From Acetobacter farinalis (GTDB taxonomy: Bacteria > Pseudomonadota > Alphaproteobacteria > Acetobacterales > Acetobacteraceae), in the NCBI RefSeq assembly GCF_026240015.1, contig NZ_JAPIUX010000002.1:62001-126000 (forward strand): 64,000 bases of DNA, read 5' to 3'. Below, in pieces: positions 51,772 to 59,811 of the stretch. A model generated the notes under the pieces. The model was not told where the DNA came from and ran no database searches. It saw only the letters and a program-made list of their open reading frames with translations. Positions within the stretch are counted from its first letter, which is position 1; each line of letters starts with the position of its first letter. The position numbers were made by a program, and so were the translations under genes.

Positions 51772-53067
51772 ATGACACTACGAGAAATGCAGGCCCGCAA
51801 AACGGAAATCGCAACCGAAATGCGCGCCTTGAACACAGCACACCCGGATGGTGCGCTTCCGGCTGAGGCAGAAACACGGTGGACTGAACTGTCCACCGAA
51901 CTGAACACGCTGGAAAACCGCATGGCACGTCAGGCACAGATTGACGATCTGGACCGCACAGCCCCAGCCAATCGCGTGGGCGGTGGCGCACCCGCACAAC
52001 CGGAAATCCGCGTTGCAGGTTTTCCTGCACCGGCACAGATACCGGAGAGTTTTGACGGCCTGATGCTGCGCACTCAGGAAGGGCAGATGGTTCCGGTTCT
52101 GGAAGCCCGTCACTCTCTGGCTTCTTTCCTGCCTGCCAGTGAAAACCGTGCTCAGGAACTGGGACTTGGCGGCTTCCTGCGTGCGCTGTATCGCGGTCCG
52201 CAGACGGAACTTGAACGCCGCGTCATGTCCGAAAGCAGCATCGGTTCGGGTGGTGCGTTGGTGCCGGTTCCTGTTGCCGCAGGCATCCTTGATGAACTGC
52301 GCGCCGCCACCGTCTCTTTCCGTGCAGGGTGCCGCACGGTGCCCATGTCCAGCCAGTCCCTGACTTTTGGCCGTCTGACCAAAACGCCAGTTGGTGCATG
52401 GCGTGCCGAAAATGCCGCCATTGTCGAAGACGAAAGCACGTTTGACCAGGTGAAGATGACCGCCAAGTCATGGGCGCTTCGTTGCAAGATCAGCCGGGAA
52501 CTGCTGGAAGACGGGCAGAACGTGGATAGCATCATCCGCGCCGCTTTTGCCGCTTCGGGTGCATTGGCGCTGGATCAGGCCGTTTTGTTCGGTGATGGCT
52601 CTGCGAACAGTCCGCTTGGCATCGTCAACACACCCGGCATCCAGAAAACCGCACTGGCCGGCAAGCTGACCAACTGGGACCCGGTTCTTGATGGCGTGCT
52701 TGATCTGGAAAACGCGAACGCGGGCAAGGTGACGGCCATGATCATGGCGCCGCGCACCAACCGGGCAATTCGCGGTTTCAAGGATTCCAACGGCAACCCG
52801 CTTTCCGCCCCGGCTGACGTCTCCTCCATTCCGCGCCTGACCACCACGTCAGTTCCTGTTGACCAGGGCACGGACAAGAACGCCAGCACCATCGTCATGG
52901 GCGATTTCAGCCAGGTCTATGTTGGTATGCGGACCAGCCTTCAGATCAGCGTCTTGAACGAACTGTACGCCGAAAACGGACAGATCGGCTTCGTGGCGTG
53001 GATGCGGGCTGACGTGCTTGTCGTGCGGCCTCAGACCCTGCTGACCCTGACAGGTATCACGGCATGA
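51772..53067 (+). CDS. HK97-type major capsid protein
   Basis: The 431-residue protein has an N-terminal coiled-coil scaffold (about 1-75, LREMQARKTEIATEMRALN), a linker, and an HK97-fold C-terminal part with GSGGALVPVPVAAGIL, FGRLTKTPVGAWRAENAAI, WALRCKISRELLED and ALDQAVLFGDGS. It forms the island's own head. The scaffold part should be cut by the protease whose gene follows with a four-base overlap (ATGA). Confidence 0.94.
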   Translation: MTLREMQARKTEIATEMRALNTAHPDGALPAEAETRWTELSTELNTLENRMARQAQIDDLDRTAPANRVGGGAPAQPEIRVAGFPAPAQIPESFDGLMLRTQEGQMVPVLEARHSLASFLPASENRAQELGLGGFLRALYRGPQTELERRVMSESSIGSGGALVPVPVAAGILDELRAATVSFRAGCRTVPMSSQSLTFGRLTKTPVGAWRAENAAIVEDESTFDQVKMTAKSWALRCKISRELLEDGQNVDSIIRAAFAASGALALDQAVLFGDGSANSPLGIVNTPGIQKTALAGKLTNWDPVLDGVLDLENANAGKVTAMIMAPRTNRAIRGFKDSNGNPLSAPADVSSIPRLTTTSVPVDQGTDKNASTIVMGDFSQVYVGMRTSLQISVLNELYAENGQIGFVAWMRADVLVVRPQTLLTLTGITA

Positions 53068-53600
53068 CCGGCGCGACTGGCAGCGTGGAAAGGCGTTCGT
53101 GTGGCGTGGAATTCCGCGCCGCCGGTCGCAAACTTGAAGGCTATGCCGCTGTGTTTGGGGCATCTGCCCGCATCGGCAGCTTTTCCGAAACCATCCGCTC
53201 CGGCGCGTTTGCCAGCACGCTCACGGCAAACCCGGACATTCTCGCCCTGGTCGATCATGACCCAACCAGACTGTTGGCCCGCACGGCATCGGGCACACTC
53301 AAGCTGGCGGAAGATACACGCGGCCTTCATTTTGAACTGGCGATACCAGACACACAGCTTGGCCGCGATGTTCTTGCCCTTGCGGAACGCCGTGACCTTG
53401 GCGGTATGTCTTTCGGGTTCCGCGTCAAGGATGAGGCATGGCCCGCATCAGACCAGCGTGAACTGCGTGCGGTCGATCTGGTGGAAATCAGCGTGGTGCA
53501 GGCGTTTCCAGCCTATGCGGATACAACAATTTCCGCCCGGAGCCGCAGCACCATCATGACACCGGCGCAGCGCCGCCGCTTCTTGGAGACGATCAGATGA
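53064..53600 (+). CDS. HK97-family prohead protease
   Basis: Serine protease of 178 residues for capsid maturation. GYAAVFGASARIG near the N-terminus, the catalytic His in VDHDP (H65) and Ser in GGMSFGF (S116) are in place. Overlaps of four bases with both the capsid gene and the portal gene. Confidence 0.93.
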   Translation: MTGATGSVERRSCGVEFRAAGRKLEGYAAVFGASARIGSFSETIRSGAFASTLTANPDILALVDHDPTRLLARTASGTLKLAEDTRGLHFELAIPDTQLGRDVLALAERRDLGGMSFGFRVKDEAWPASDQRELRAVDLVEISVVQAFPAYADTTISARSRSTIMTPAQRRRFLETIR

Positions 53601-54721
53601 GTTTCCTTGACCGTCTCTTTGGCCGCCCTGAAAAACGGGCGGCTGTCTCCGCAGAACCCGTTCTGCCAGATCTATGGTTTCCGCGTGGTCCGGGTAATCC
53701 TGAAAATCTGGCGACCGTGCTGGCGTGTGTGAACGCCATTTCCAGCGGCATAGCGTCACTGGATGCCTACGTTTACAACACAGCGGGTAATACCAGAACG
53801 GAAGCGCCGAACCATCCTGTTTCGCGGCTGATCAGACAGCCCAACCGCACCCAGACATGGCCTGATCTGATGGAATGGGCGCTGGCAAGCGTCCTGCTGA
53901 CCGGCAACGCCGTGATGGTGGTGGAGTATGACGGCGCAGGCCGTCCAACCGCCCTGACACCCATTCCGTGGCAGTGTGTCCAGGTGGACCGGCTGAAGTC
54001 TGGTCGCCTGCGTTACACCGTCATGGCGTGGCAGGGCGTCACCCGCACATTGCTGGATGATGAAGTATTCCATCTGTGCGACCGTTCCGATGATGGCCTT
54101 GTCGGCCGCAGTCGGCTCAGTCGTGCGCGGGATGTCTTCACGGGTGCCGCAGCCCTTCAGGATTACTCCCTGAACATGTGGCAGAATCAGGTGGTGCCGT
54201 CTGGTATCGTCTCAAGTGAGACCGGCGCACTCAGCAACGATCAGGCCAAGGACCTGAAGCAGCAGTTACAGGAACGGGCAGGTGGCACCAATAATGCTCG
54301 CCGCGTAATTGTCCTGCCCAACGGCCTGAAATGGCAGGCGGTAGGCATCAGCCCGGAAGATGCGGAAGCACTGGAAAGCCGCAAGTTCAGCGTGCAGGAG
54401 CTGTGCCGCATCTACGGCGTGCCACCGCCGATTGTGCAGGATTACAGCAACAACACCTTCACCAACGCGGCGCAGGCCAGCCTCTGGTTTGCCCAGAACA
54501 CGTTGGTGCCGTGGGTGCGCAAGATCGAGGCCGAATTCAAGCGGTCCGTGTTCGGTGCGTCCAATCCGTATGAGCTGGTCATTGATATGAGCAGCCTCAT
54601 GCGTGGCGACTACGCTACCCGGTGGCAGTCCTACGGTGTCGCCATACAGAACAAAATCCTGACCGTGAACGAAATTCGCGAACAGGAAGGATATAATCCC
54701 ATGCAGGAGGATGCAGCGTGA
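53597..54721 (+). CDS. HK97-family portal protein
   Basis: Dodecameric head vertex through which DNA is packaged; 374 residues. Core motifs include NPENLATVLACVNAISSGIA, PDLMEWALASVLLTGNAV, EVFHLCDRSDDGLVG and VPPPIVQDYSNNTFTNA. Slightly shorter than the usual 400-plus residues. Gene order capsid-protease-portal is the reverse of HK97's portal-protease-capsid. Confidence 0.94.
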   Translation: MSFLDRLFGRPEKRAAVSAEPVLPDLWFPRGPGNPENLATVLACVNAISSGIASLDAYVYNTAGNTRTEAPNHPVSRLIRQPNRTQTWPDLMEWALASVLLTGNAVMVVEYDGAGRPTALTPIPWQCVQVDRLKSGRLRYTVMAWQGVTRTLLDDEVFHLCDRSDDGLVGRSRLSRARDVFTGAAALQDYSLNMWQNQVVPSGIVSSETGALSNDQAKDLKQQLQERAGGTNNARRVIVLPNGLKWQAVGISPEDAEALESRKFSVQELCRIYGVPPPIVQDYSNNTFTNAAQASLWFAQNTLVPWVRKIEAEFKRSVFGASNPYELVIDMSSLMRGDYATRWQSYGVAIQNKILTVNEIREQEGYNPMQEDAA

Positions 54722-55071
54722 CCAGTATGGTGCCGCAATTACTCACGGACCGAGAACTGGCCCGCGAGTTGAGAGTGTCTGTTGATACCATCAGACGCCT
54801 ACGACGAAGACGCCTGATAGGCTTTGTCATAGTCGGAGGCAGACCCCGCTTTACCGCCGAACATATAGCAGAATATTTGAGCGCACAGGAACGCAAACCA
54901 TGCAGGCAGAACGATACGAAATCGGAGGATACTGGCTTAGCAAACGTGACAACAGCCCAGTATGGTGCCGCACCTGGTTCGATAAGGACGCTAGACAGAC
55001 GCGCCGCGCATCACTTGGCACTGAAAGCCTTGAAGAGGCCAAGATCAGGCTTGCGGAATGGGTCACACTGA
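54718..55071 (+). CDS. excisionase-type HTH protein
   Basis: The 117-residue frame begins with GTG, seven bases after GGAGG, overlapping the portal stop (GTGA). An N-terminal MerR/HTH_17-like domain (about 8-57; LLTDRELARELRVSVDTIRR, then IVGGRPRFTAEHIAEYL) fits AlpA/excisionase-like proteins. The C-terminal half overlaps the integrase start by 172 bases in another frame. It probably sets direction of recombination or transcription. Confidence 0.78.
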   Translation: MTSMVPQLLTDRELARELRVSVDTIRRLRRRRLIGFVIVGGRPRFTAEHIAEYLSAQERKPCRQNDTKSEDTGLANVTTAQYGAAPGSIRTLDRRAAHHLALKALKRPRSGLRNGSH

Positions 55072-56030
55072 ACGTCACATTACGCCAGGAAGAACCCCGT
55101 GATGTTCCTCTCGCAACAGTGTGCATGCGCTATTTTGAGAAGCATGGACGCGATATTGTTGGTTCAGGAACGCAGCGCAGAAATCTGGAACTTCTACTCG
55201 AACGCATTCCTGAGTTCAGCGTGGCGGAATTCACGTTGGAAAAGCAGCAACAGTTTGTGCGCGTGATGAAGGCTGATGGCTACCAGAGCGGAACGACAAA
55301 GCGCGTTCTGGGCGCAGCCAAGGCTGCTGTGAACTGGGCTTGGAAGAACGGGCTTATAAAATCCCCCATCCCTTTCCTGAGCGTCCAGGACGGACAGCCA
55401 CGCGAAAGAGTCATGACAATCAGGGAAATGGCCAGCCTATGGGATGCAGCCGAAAGCGATCATCTCCGAGCCTTCCTTGCTTTACTGATCGGAACCGCAT
55501 CACGGCCTGAAGCCCTGCTGGAACTGACCCGGCCGCAGTGCGACCTCAACCGCAAGCTGATTGACCTCAATCCACCTGGTCGCCAGCAGACCAAAAAGCG
55601 GCGGCCTGTTGTAGCCATGCCTGAATTTCTCAGGCCGTTGATACAGTCCATTCCAGCCGGCCATATCGTCACCTACAGAGGCGAACCGCTACAGAAGATC
55701 AACGCATGCTGGCGTAACGCCCGGAAAGCTGCACGGCTGAGTGACGACATTGTGCCAACAACCATTCGGCATACCATCGCTACCGAACTGCGTAGCCGTG
55801 GTGTAGCAGAACTGGAAATCGCAGGCCTTTTGGGCCATGTGATGCCCAACATCAGAACAACAGGGAGATATGCGAAATATGCACCGGATTATCTAAGTCA
55901 GGCCCGTCAGGCCATTGACGATATCGCATGCGAAATCGACCGGGCGGCAACCCGTTCGATCCGCGAAAACTTAATTGTGCGTGCTATTTGCGTTCCAGTC
56001 CAAGATGAGCGGTTGGTGAAAAACCGCTAA
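54900..56030 (+). CDS. tyrosine-type integrase
   Basis: Site-specific recombinase of 376 residues: an N-terminal arm-binding part, core-binding domain (about 70-155) and catalytic domain with R202 (GTASRPEALLEL), R290-H291 (TTIRHTIATEL), H313 (LLGH) and nucleophile Y324 (TGRYAKY). The usual His two residues before R290 in box II appears to be Thr287. AGGAA lies 8 bases before ATG. It ends six bases from the tRNA end, as expected for an integrase next to attR. Confidence 0.93.
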   Translation: MQAERYEIGGYWLSKRDNSPVWCRTWFDKDARQTRRASLGTESLEEAKIRLAEWVTLNVTLRQEEPRDVPLATVCMRYFEKHGRDIVGSGTQRRNLELLLERIPEFSVAEFTLEKQQQFVRVMKADGYQSGTTKRVLGAAKAAVNWAWKNGLIKSPIPFLSVQDGQPRERVMTIREMASLWDAAESDHLRAFLALLIGTASRPEALLELTRPQCDLNRKLIDLNPPGRQQTKKRRPVVAMPEFLRPLIQSIPAGHIVTYRGEPLQKINACWRNARKAARLSDDIVPTTIRHTIATELRSRGVAELEIAGLLGHVMPNIRTTGRYAKYAPDYLSQARQAIDDIACEIDRAATRSIRENLIVRAICVPVQDERLVKNR

Positions 56031-56035
56031 AACCT

Positions 56036-56082
56036 TGGAGCGGGCGATGGGATTCGAACCCACGACCCCAACCTTGGCAAGG
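56036..56082. repeat. right attachment site (attR)
   Basis: 47 bases identical to 45391-45437 and inside the intact tRNA-Gly gene. The repeat includes the CCA end and runs to the anticodon loop, so the island rebuilds the tRNA after integration. Confidence 0.93.
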
Positions 56083-56110
56083 TTGTGCTCTACCCCTGAG
56101 CTACGCCCGC
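56036..56110 (-). tRNA. tRNA-Gly(GCC)
   Basis: Read on the minus strand: acceptor GCGGGCG pairs with CGCCCGC, D arm GCTCAGGGGTAGAGC, anticodon stem around TTGCCAA with anticodon GCC, T arm with TTCGAAT, discriminator T and encoded CCA (56036-56038). The 3' half is shared with attL. The island was inserted without harming this gene. Confidence 0.97.
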
Positions 56111-56309
56111 ATTGGATGGCCTCCTTCTAAGGGGGTTCGCAAAAACGCGCAAGAGGGTTTTTTGTATTTTTTTCGTTTATTTTGAATGGCCTCCCACCCC
56201 CGCTCCGCAGCCGGGCAGAGGGCCACACAAAGCCCTGAGTTGGCGCAGGTCAACTTCTCTGCAATCATGCCGCCTTCAGTCTTTCCCATCGGAACAAGGA
56301 TGGAACGCG

Positions 56310-58364
56310 TTGTCGGCTTCCGCATTTCACGCGCTGTATCATCAGGGGTTTGCCCGTGTTGCCGCCTGCACCGTGCCCGTGGCTCTGGCAGACCCGGCCA
56401 CCAATGCACAGCGCACGCTGGAAGCCGCCCGGACCTGCGGGCAGGACGGAGCTGTGCTCTGCGTGTTTCCCGAACTGGGGCTTTCCGGTTACGCGATTGA
56501 TGACCTCCGCCAGCAGGAAGCCCTGCTGGAGGGCGTTGAGCACAGCATTGCAGAACTGGTAGCGGCCTCCACCGAATTGCTGCCTGTTCTGGTGGTGGGC
56601 GCCCCCCTGCGGCATGACAACGCTCTTTATAACTGCGCTCTGGTGATCCATCGCGGCGCGATCCTGGGCATTGTCCCCAAAAGCTTCCTGCCCAATTACC
56701 GTGAATTCTATGAAGCCCGGCACTTCACCCCCGGTGTTGGCATACAGGGCCAGACCCTGCGGCTGAACGGGGCGGATATCCCGTTCGGAACAGATCTGCT
56801 GTTTGAGGCTGTTGATCTCCCGGGGTTCTGCCTCGGCCTTGAAATCTGTGAAGATCTGTGGGTGCCGGTGCCCCCGAGCACACTGGCCGCTCTGGCAGGT
56901 GCGACCGTTCTGGCCAATCTCTCCGCAAGTGACATCACGGTCGGAAAAGCGGAAACCCGTTCCCTGCTCTGCCGGGCGCAGTCTGCCCGCTGTGTGGCTG
57001 CGTACCTTTATGCCGCCGCCGGAGAAGGCGAATCGACCAATGATGTGGCATGGGACGGGCAGATCTCCATTTTTGAAAATGGAGAACTTCTGGCCCAGAG
57101 CGAGCGCTTTCCCTCCGGCGCGCAGCATGTTCTGGCGGATATTGACCTGACCCTGCTCCGGCAGGAGCGCCTGCGCATGGGCACATTCGCCGCCACGGCC
57201 AAAGCCATGCAGGCACAGGCCCCGGCATGGCGCCGCATCCGCTGCACACTCAGCCCGCCCATGGAAAATCTGGGCCTGCGCCGCCCGCTCTCCCGCTTTC
57301 CCTTTGTGCCGAGTGCCCCGGAGCGGCTGGCGCAGGACTGCTTTGAAGCCTTTACCATTCAGGTTTCCGCGCTCAAGCAGCGGCTCCGCGCCAGTGGCGC
57401 CCTGCGCATGGTGCTGGGCATTTCCGGGGGACTGGATTCCACACAGGCCCTGCTGGTGGCTGTGCGCGCCGCGGATGAACTGGGCTGGCCCCGCAGCGCC
57501 GTGCTGGGCTACACCATGCCCGGCTTTGGCACGACGGAAAAAACCCTGGCCAGCGCACAGGCCCTGATGGCCGCCCTTGGCACGGGGAATGAGGTTCTGG
57601 ATATTCGCCCTGCCGCCACCCTCATGCTGCGCGAGATCAAACACCCGTCCGCACAGGGTGAGCCGGTGCATGACATCACATACGAAAACGTTCAGGCCGG
57701 CCTGCGGACAGACTTCCTGTTCCGTCTGGCCAACCAGCATCAGGGGCTGGTGATCGGCACGGGAGATCTGTCTGAACTAGCTCTGGGCTGGTGCACCTAC
57801 GGTGTGGGAGACCAGATGGCACATTACAATGTGAATGCCGGTCTGCCCAAAACACTGATCCAGCACATGATCCGCTGGGCCATTGCCTCCGGCCATTTCT
57901 CGCCGGATGTCACCCCCCTGCTCTCAACCATTCTGGCAACGGAAATTTCGCCGGAACTGGTGCCGCCGGGGGAACACGGGCCGCAGAGCACGGAAGAAAT
58001 CATCGGCCCGTATGCCTTGCATGATTTCACACTCTTTTATGTGCTGCGCTACGGCTTCACGCCCTCACGCATCGCGTTCATGGCGGAACATGCCTGGCGC
58101 GATGCCAAGGCCGGAAGCTGGCCCCCCGGCTTTCTGGAGCAGGACCGCAAGGCGTACGATCTGGCCACCATCCGCCACTGGCTGCAGATATTCGTGCGGC
58201 GCTTTTTCGGCACAAGCCAGTTCAAGCGGTCCGCCATGCCCAATGGCCCGAAAGTGATGGCTGGCGGCAGCCTTTCTCCGCGCGGGGACTGGCGCGCCCC
58301 CTCTGACGGAAGCGCCACCCTGTGGCTGAAAGAGCTGGAAGCCAATGTTCCTCCCGGCAAATAA
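56310..58364 (+). CDS. nadE: glutamine-dependent NAD+ synthase
   Basis: Final step of NAD synthesis with its own glutaminase. An N-terminal nitrilase-like domain (about 10-270) has the Glu in FPELGLSGYAIDD, Lys in PKSFLPNYREFYEARHF and Cys in LEICEDLWVP. The C-terminal synthetase (about 330-680) has the PP-loop GISGGLDSTQALLVAV. No ATG fits; a TTG at 56310, nine bases after AAGGA, gives MSASAFHALYHQGF, matching the family start, and 684 residues, the usual length. An earlier ATG at 56112 would run through tRNA-proximal non-coding sequence. Confidence 0.92.
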   Translation: MSASAFHALYHQGFARVAACTVPVALADPATNAQRTLEAARTCGQDGAVLCVFPELGLSGYAIDDLRQQEALLEGVEHSIAELVAASTELLPVLVVGAPLRHDNALYNCALVIHRGAILGIVPKSFLPNYREFYEARHFTPGVGIQGQTLRLNGADIPFGTDLLFEAVDLPGFCLGLEICEDLWVPVPPSTLAALAGATVLANLSASDITVGKAETRSLLCRAQSARCVAAYLYAAAGEGESTNDVAWDGQISIFENGELLAQSERFPSGAQHVLADIDLTLLRQERLRMGTFAATAKAMQAQAPAWRRIRCTLSPPMENLGLRRPLSRFPFVPSAPERLAQDCFEAFTIQVSALKQRLRASGALRMVLGISGGLDSTQALLVAVRAADELGWPRSAVLGYTMPGFGTTEKTLASAQALMAALGTGNEVLDIRPAATLMLREIKHPSAQGEPVHDITYENVQAGLRTDFLFRLANQHQGLVIGTGDLSELALGWCTYGVGDQMAHYNVNAGLPKTLIQHMIRWAIASGHFSPDVTPLLSTILATEISPELVPPGEHGPQSTEEIIGPYALHDFTLFYVLRYGFTPSRIAFMAEHAWRDAKAGSWPPGFLEQDRKAYDLATIRHWLQIFVRRFFGTSQFKRSAMPNGPKVMAGGSLSPRGDWRAPSDGSATLWLKELEANVPPGK

Positions 58365-58456
58365 TCCGCACAGCCCCCGATGCCTGCCCGCCCGATACCT
58401 GCCCGATACCTGCCCGATGGTATCCGGGCGCGTCTTCCTTTATAAAGCGTCTCATC

Positions 58457-59053
58457 ATGAGCACAGCACGCCAAGCCACCCTTCATCGCGTTACCAGCGA
58501 AACCGATATTGCCGTCACTCTTGATCTGGATGGATCAGGACAGGCCAACATTGATACGGGCATCGGTTTTTTTGACCATATGCTGACAGCACTGGCCAAA
58601 CACGGCCTGCTGGACCTGACCATTATCGTCAAAGGTGACCTGCATATTGATGGCCACCATTCGGTGGAAGATACCGGCATCGCACTGGGGCAGGCCCTGC
58701 GGCAGGCGCTGGGAGACAAGCGCGGCGTCCGCCGTTTCGGCCATGCGCTGGTTCCGCTGGATGAAGCCCTGTGTGAAGCCGTGGTGGACCTTTCAGGCCG
58801 CCCCTTTCTGGCATGGGATGCCCGCTTCGACCGGGACCGCATTGGCGAGCTGGATACGGAACTGGTGGAAGAGTTTTTCCGCGCCTTCGCCATGTCAGGC
58901 ATGCTCACCCTGCATCTGACACAAAAAGCAGGTAAAAACTGCCATCATATTGCCGAAGCGGCGTTCAAGGCTCTGGCCCGCGCCCTCCGTATGGCCGTTG
59001 AGCCAGACCCACGGGCGCAGGGCAGCATTCCCTCCACCAAGGGTGTGCTATAA
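58457..59053 (+). CDS. hisB: imidazoleglycerol-phosphate dehydratase
   Basis: Histidine pathway enzyme of 198 residues with the manganese-binding pair of His-rich motifs: GFFDHMLTALAKHG, DGHHSVEDTGIALG, and the later NCHHIAEAAFKALA, ending PSTKGVL. It is monofunctional (no phosphatase domain). First gene of the histidine cluster; a short imperfect repeat (CCTGCCCGAT units) lies upstream near 58382-58421. Confidence 0.97.
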   Translation: MSTARQATLHRVTSETDIAVTLDLDGSGQANIDTGIGFFDHMLTALAKHGLLDLTIIVKGDLHIDGHHSVEDTGIALGQALRQALGDKRGVRRFGHALVPLDEALCEAVVDLSGRPFLAWDARFDRDRIGELDTELVEEFFRAFAMSGMLTLHLTQKAGKNCHHIAEAAFKALARALRMAVEPDPRAQGSIPSTKGVL

Positions 59054-59142
59054 GTCTTCGGCTCAGCATTCTTCCCTGAACCTCATTCTGCTCAGGAGCC
59101 GCGAAAACCGGTTCCTGATACGAACCAGAAGTGCGAGGTCCC

Positions 59143-59811
59143 ATGACCAAGTCTCTCTCCATCGCCGTTATTGATTACGAAGGCGGCAATCTGGCCTCAG
59201 CCGCACGCGCCGCGGCACGCGCCGCGGAACTTTCCGGCATTCCGGCGCATGTCACGATTACAAACCGCCCGGACGCTGTCAGGGCGGCAGACCGGATTAT
59301 CCTGCCCGGGCAAGGCGCCTTTGCAGACTGCGCTCGCGGCCTGAGCGCCACCCCCGGCCTGAAAGACGCCCTTCTGGACGCAACCCGCGCAGGCACACCG
59401 TTTCTGGGCATCTGTGTGGGTATGCAGCTCATGGCCGAACGCGGGCTTGAGCATGGCACCACGGAAGGGCTCGGCTGGATTTCCGGCGAGATTGCCCCCA
59501 TGGAGGCCCCGGGCCTGCGCATGCCGCAAATGGGCTGGAACGAGCTGAATTTCACCCGCCCCCACCCGCTCACGGAAGGGCTGGGCACCGCCCCGCACGG
59601 GTATTTCGTGCATTCCTACGCGCTGCGGAACACCAGGCCGGAAACACTGCTGGCCACAACAGACTACGGCGGGCCTGTTCCTGCCATGGTCTGCAACGGC
59701 AATGTGGCCGGCACGCAGTTTCACGTTGAGAAAAGCCAGACCGTTGGCCTGCGCATTCTCGCAAACTTTCTTGCCTGGACACCGGAAACGCCCTGCCATG
59801 TCCACGCCTAA
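59143..59811 (+). CDS. hisH: imidazole glycerol phosphate synthase, glutaminase subunit
   Basis: Class I glutamine amidotransferase of 222 residues delivering ammonia to HisF. The oxyanion strand and nucleophile Cys are FLGICVGMQLMAERG; the His-Glu pair is in GTQFHVEKSQ. DYEGGNLASAARAA is the N-terminal strand. It overlaps the next gene by 14 bases. Confidence 0.95.
   Translation: MTKSLSIAVIDYEGGNLASAARAAARAAELSGIPAHVTITNRPDAVRAADRIILPGQGAFADCARGLSATPGLKDALLDATRAGTPFLGICVGMQLMAERGLEHGTTEGLGWISGEIAPMEAPGLRMPQMGWNELNFTRPHPLTEGLGTAPHGYFVHSYALRNTRPETLLATTDYGGPVPAMVCNGNVAGTQFHVEKSQTVGLRILANFLAWTPETPCHVHA

Larger units (their letters stand above)
45391..56082 (+). mobile_element. capsid-encoding phage satellite-like island in tRNA-Gly
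   Basis: A 10.6-kb element (from repeat to repeat) bounded by two identical 47-bp direct repeats matching the 3' half of tRNA-Gly(GCC). Gene order: primase-helicase, a small protein with a candidate origin, HNH, head-tail connector, terL, three unknown genes, capsid, prohead protease, portal, HTH/xis, integrase. Almost all lie on the plus strand with ATGA or GTGA overlaps. There is no tail, lysis, small terminase, tape measure or CI-type repressor. Known capsid-forming phage-inducible chromosomal islands share this content, so a satellite is more likely than a prophage remnant, because all genes look intact and the ends are matched. Helper phage unknown. Confidence 0.85.

Noticed and set aside
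45391..56082. Complete temperate prophage
   Set aside because: No tail, tape-measure, lysis or repressor genes in 10.6 kb with both ends identified.
56265..57740. 491-codon frame opposite nadE
   Set aside because: Antisense of nadE with no family signature.
58382..58421. Tandem CCTGCCCGAT units before hisB
   Set aside because: Too few and too imperfect to be a CRISPR or a clear regulatory array.
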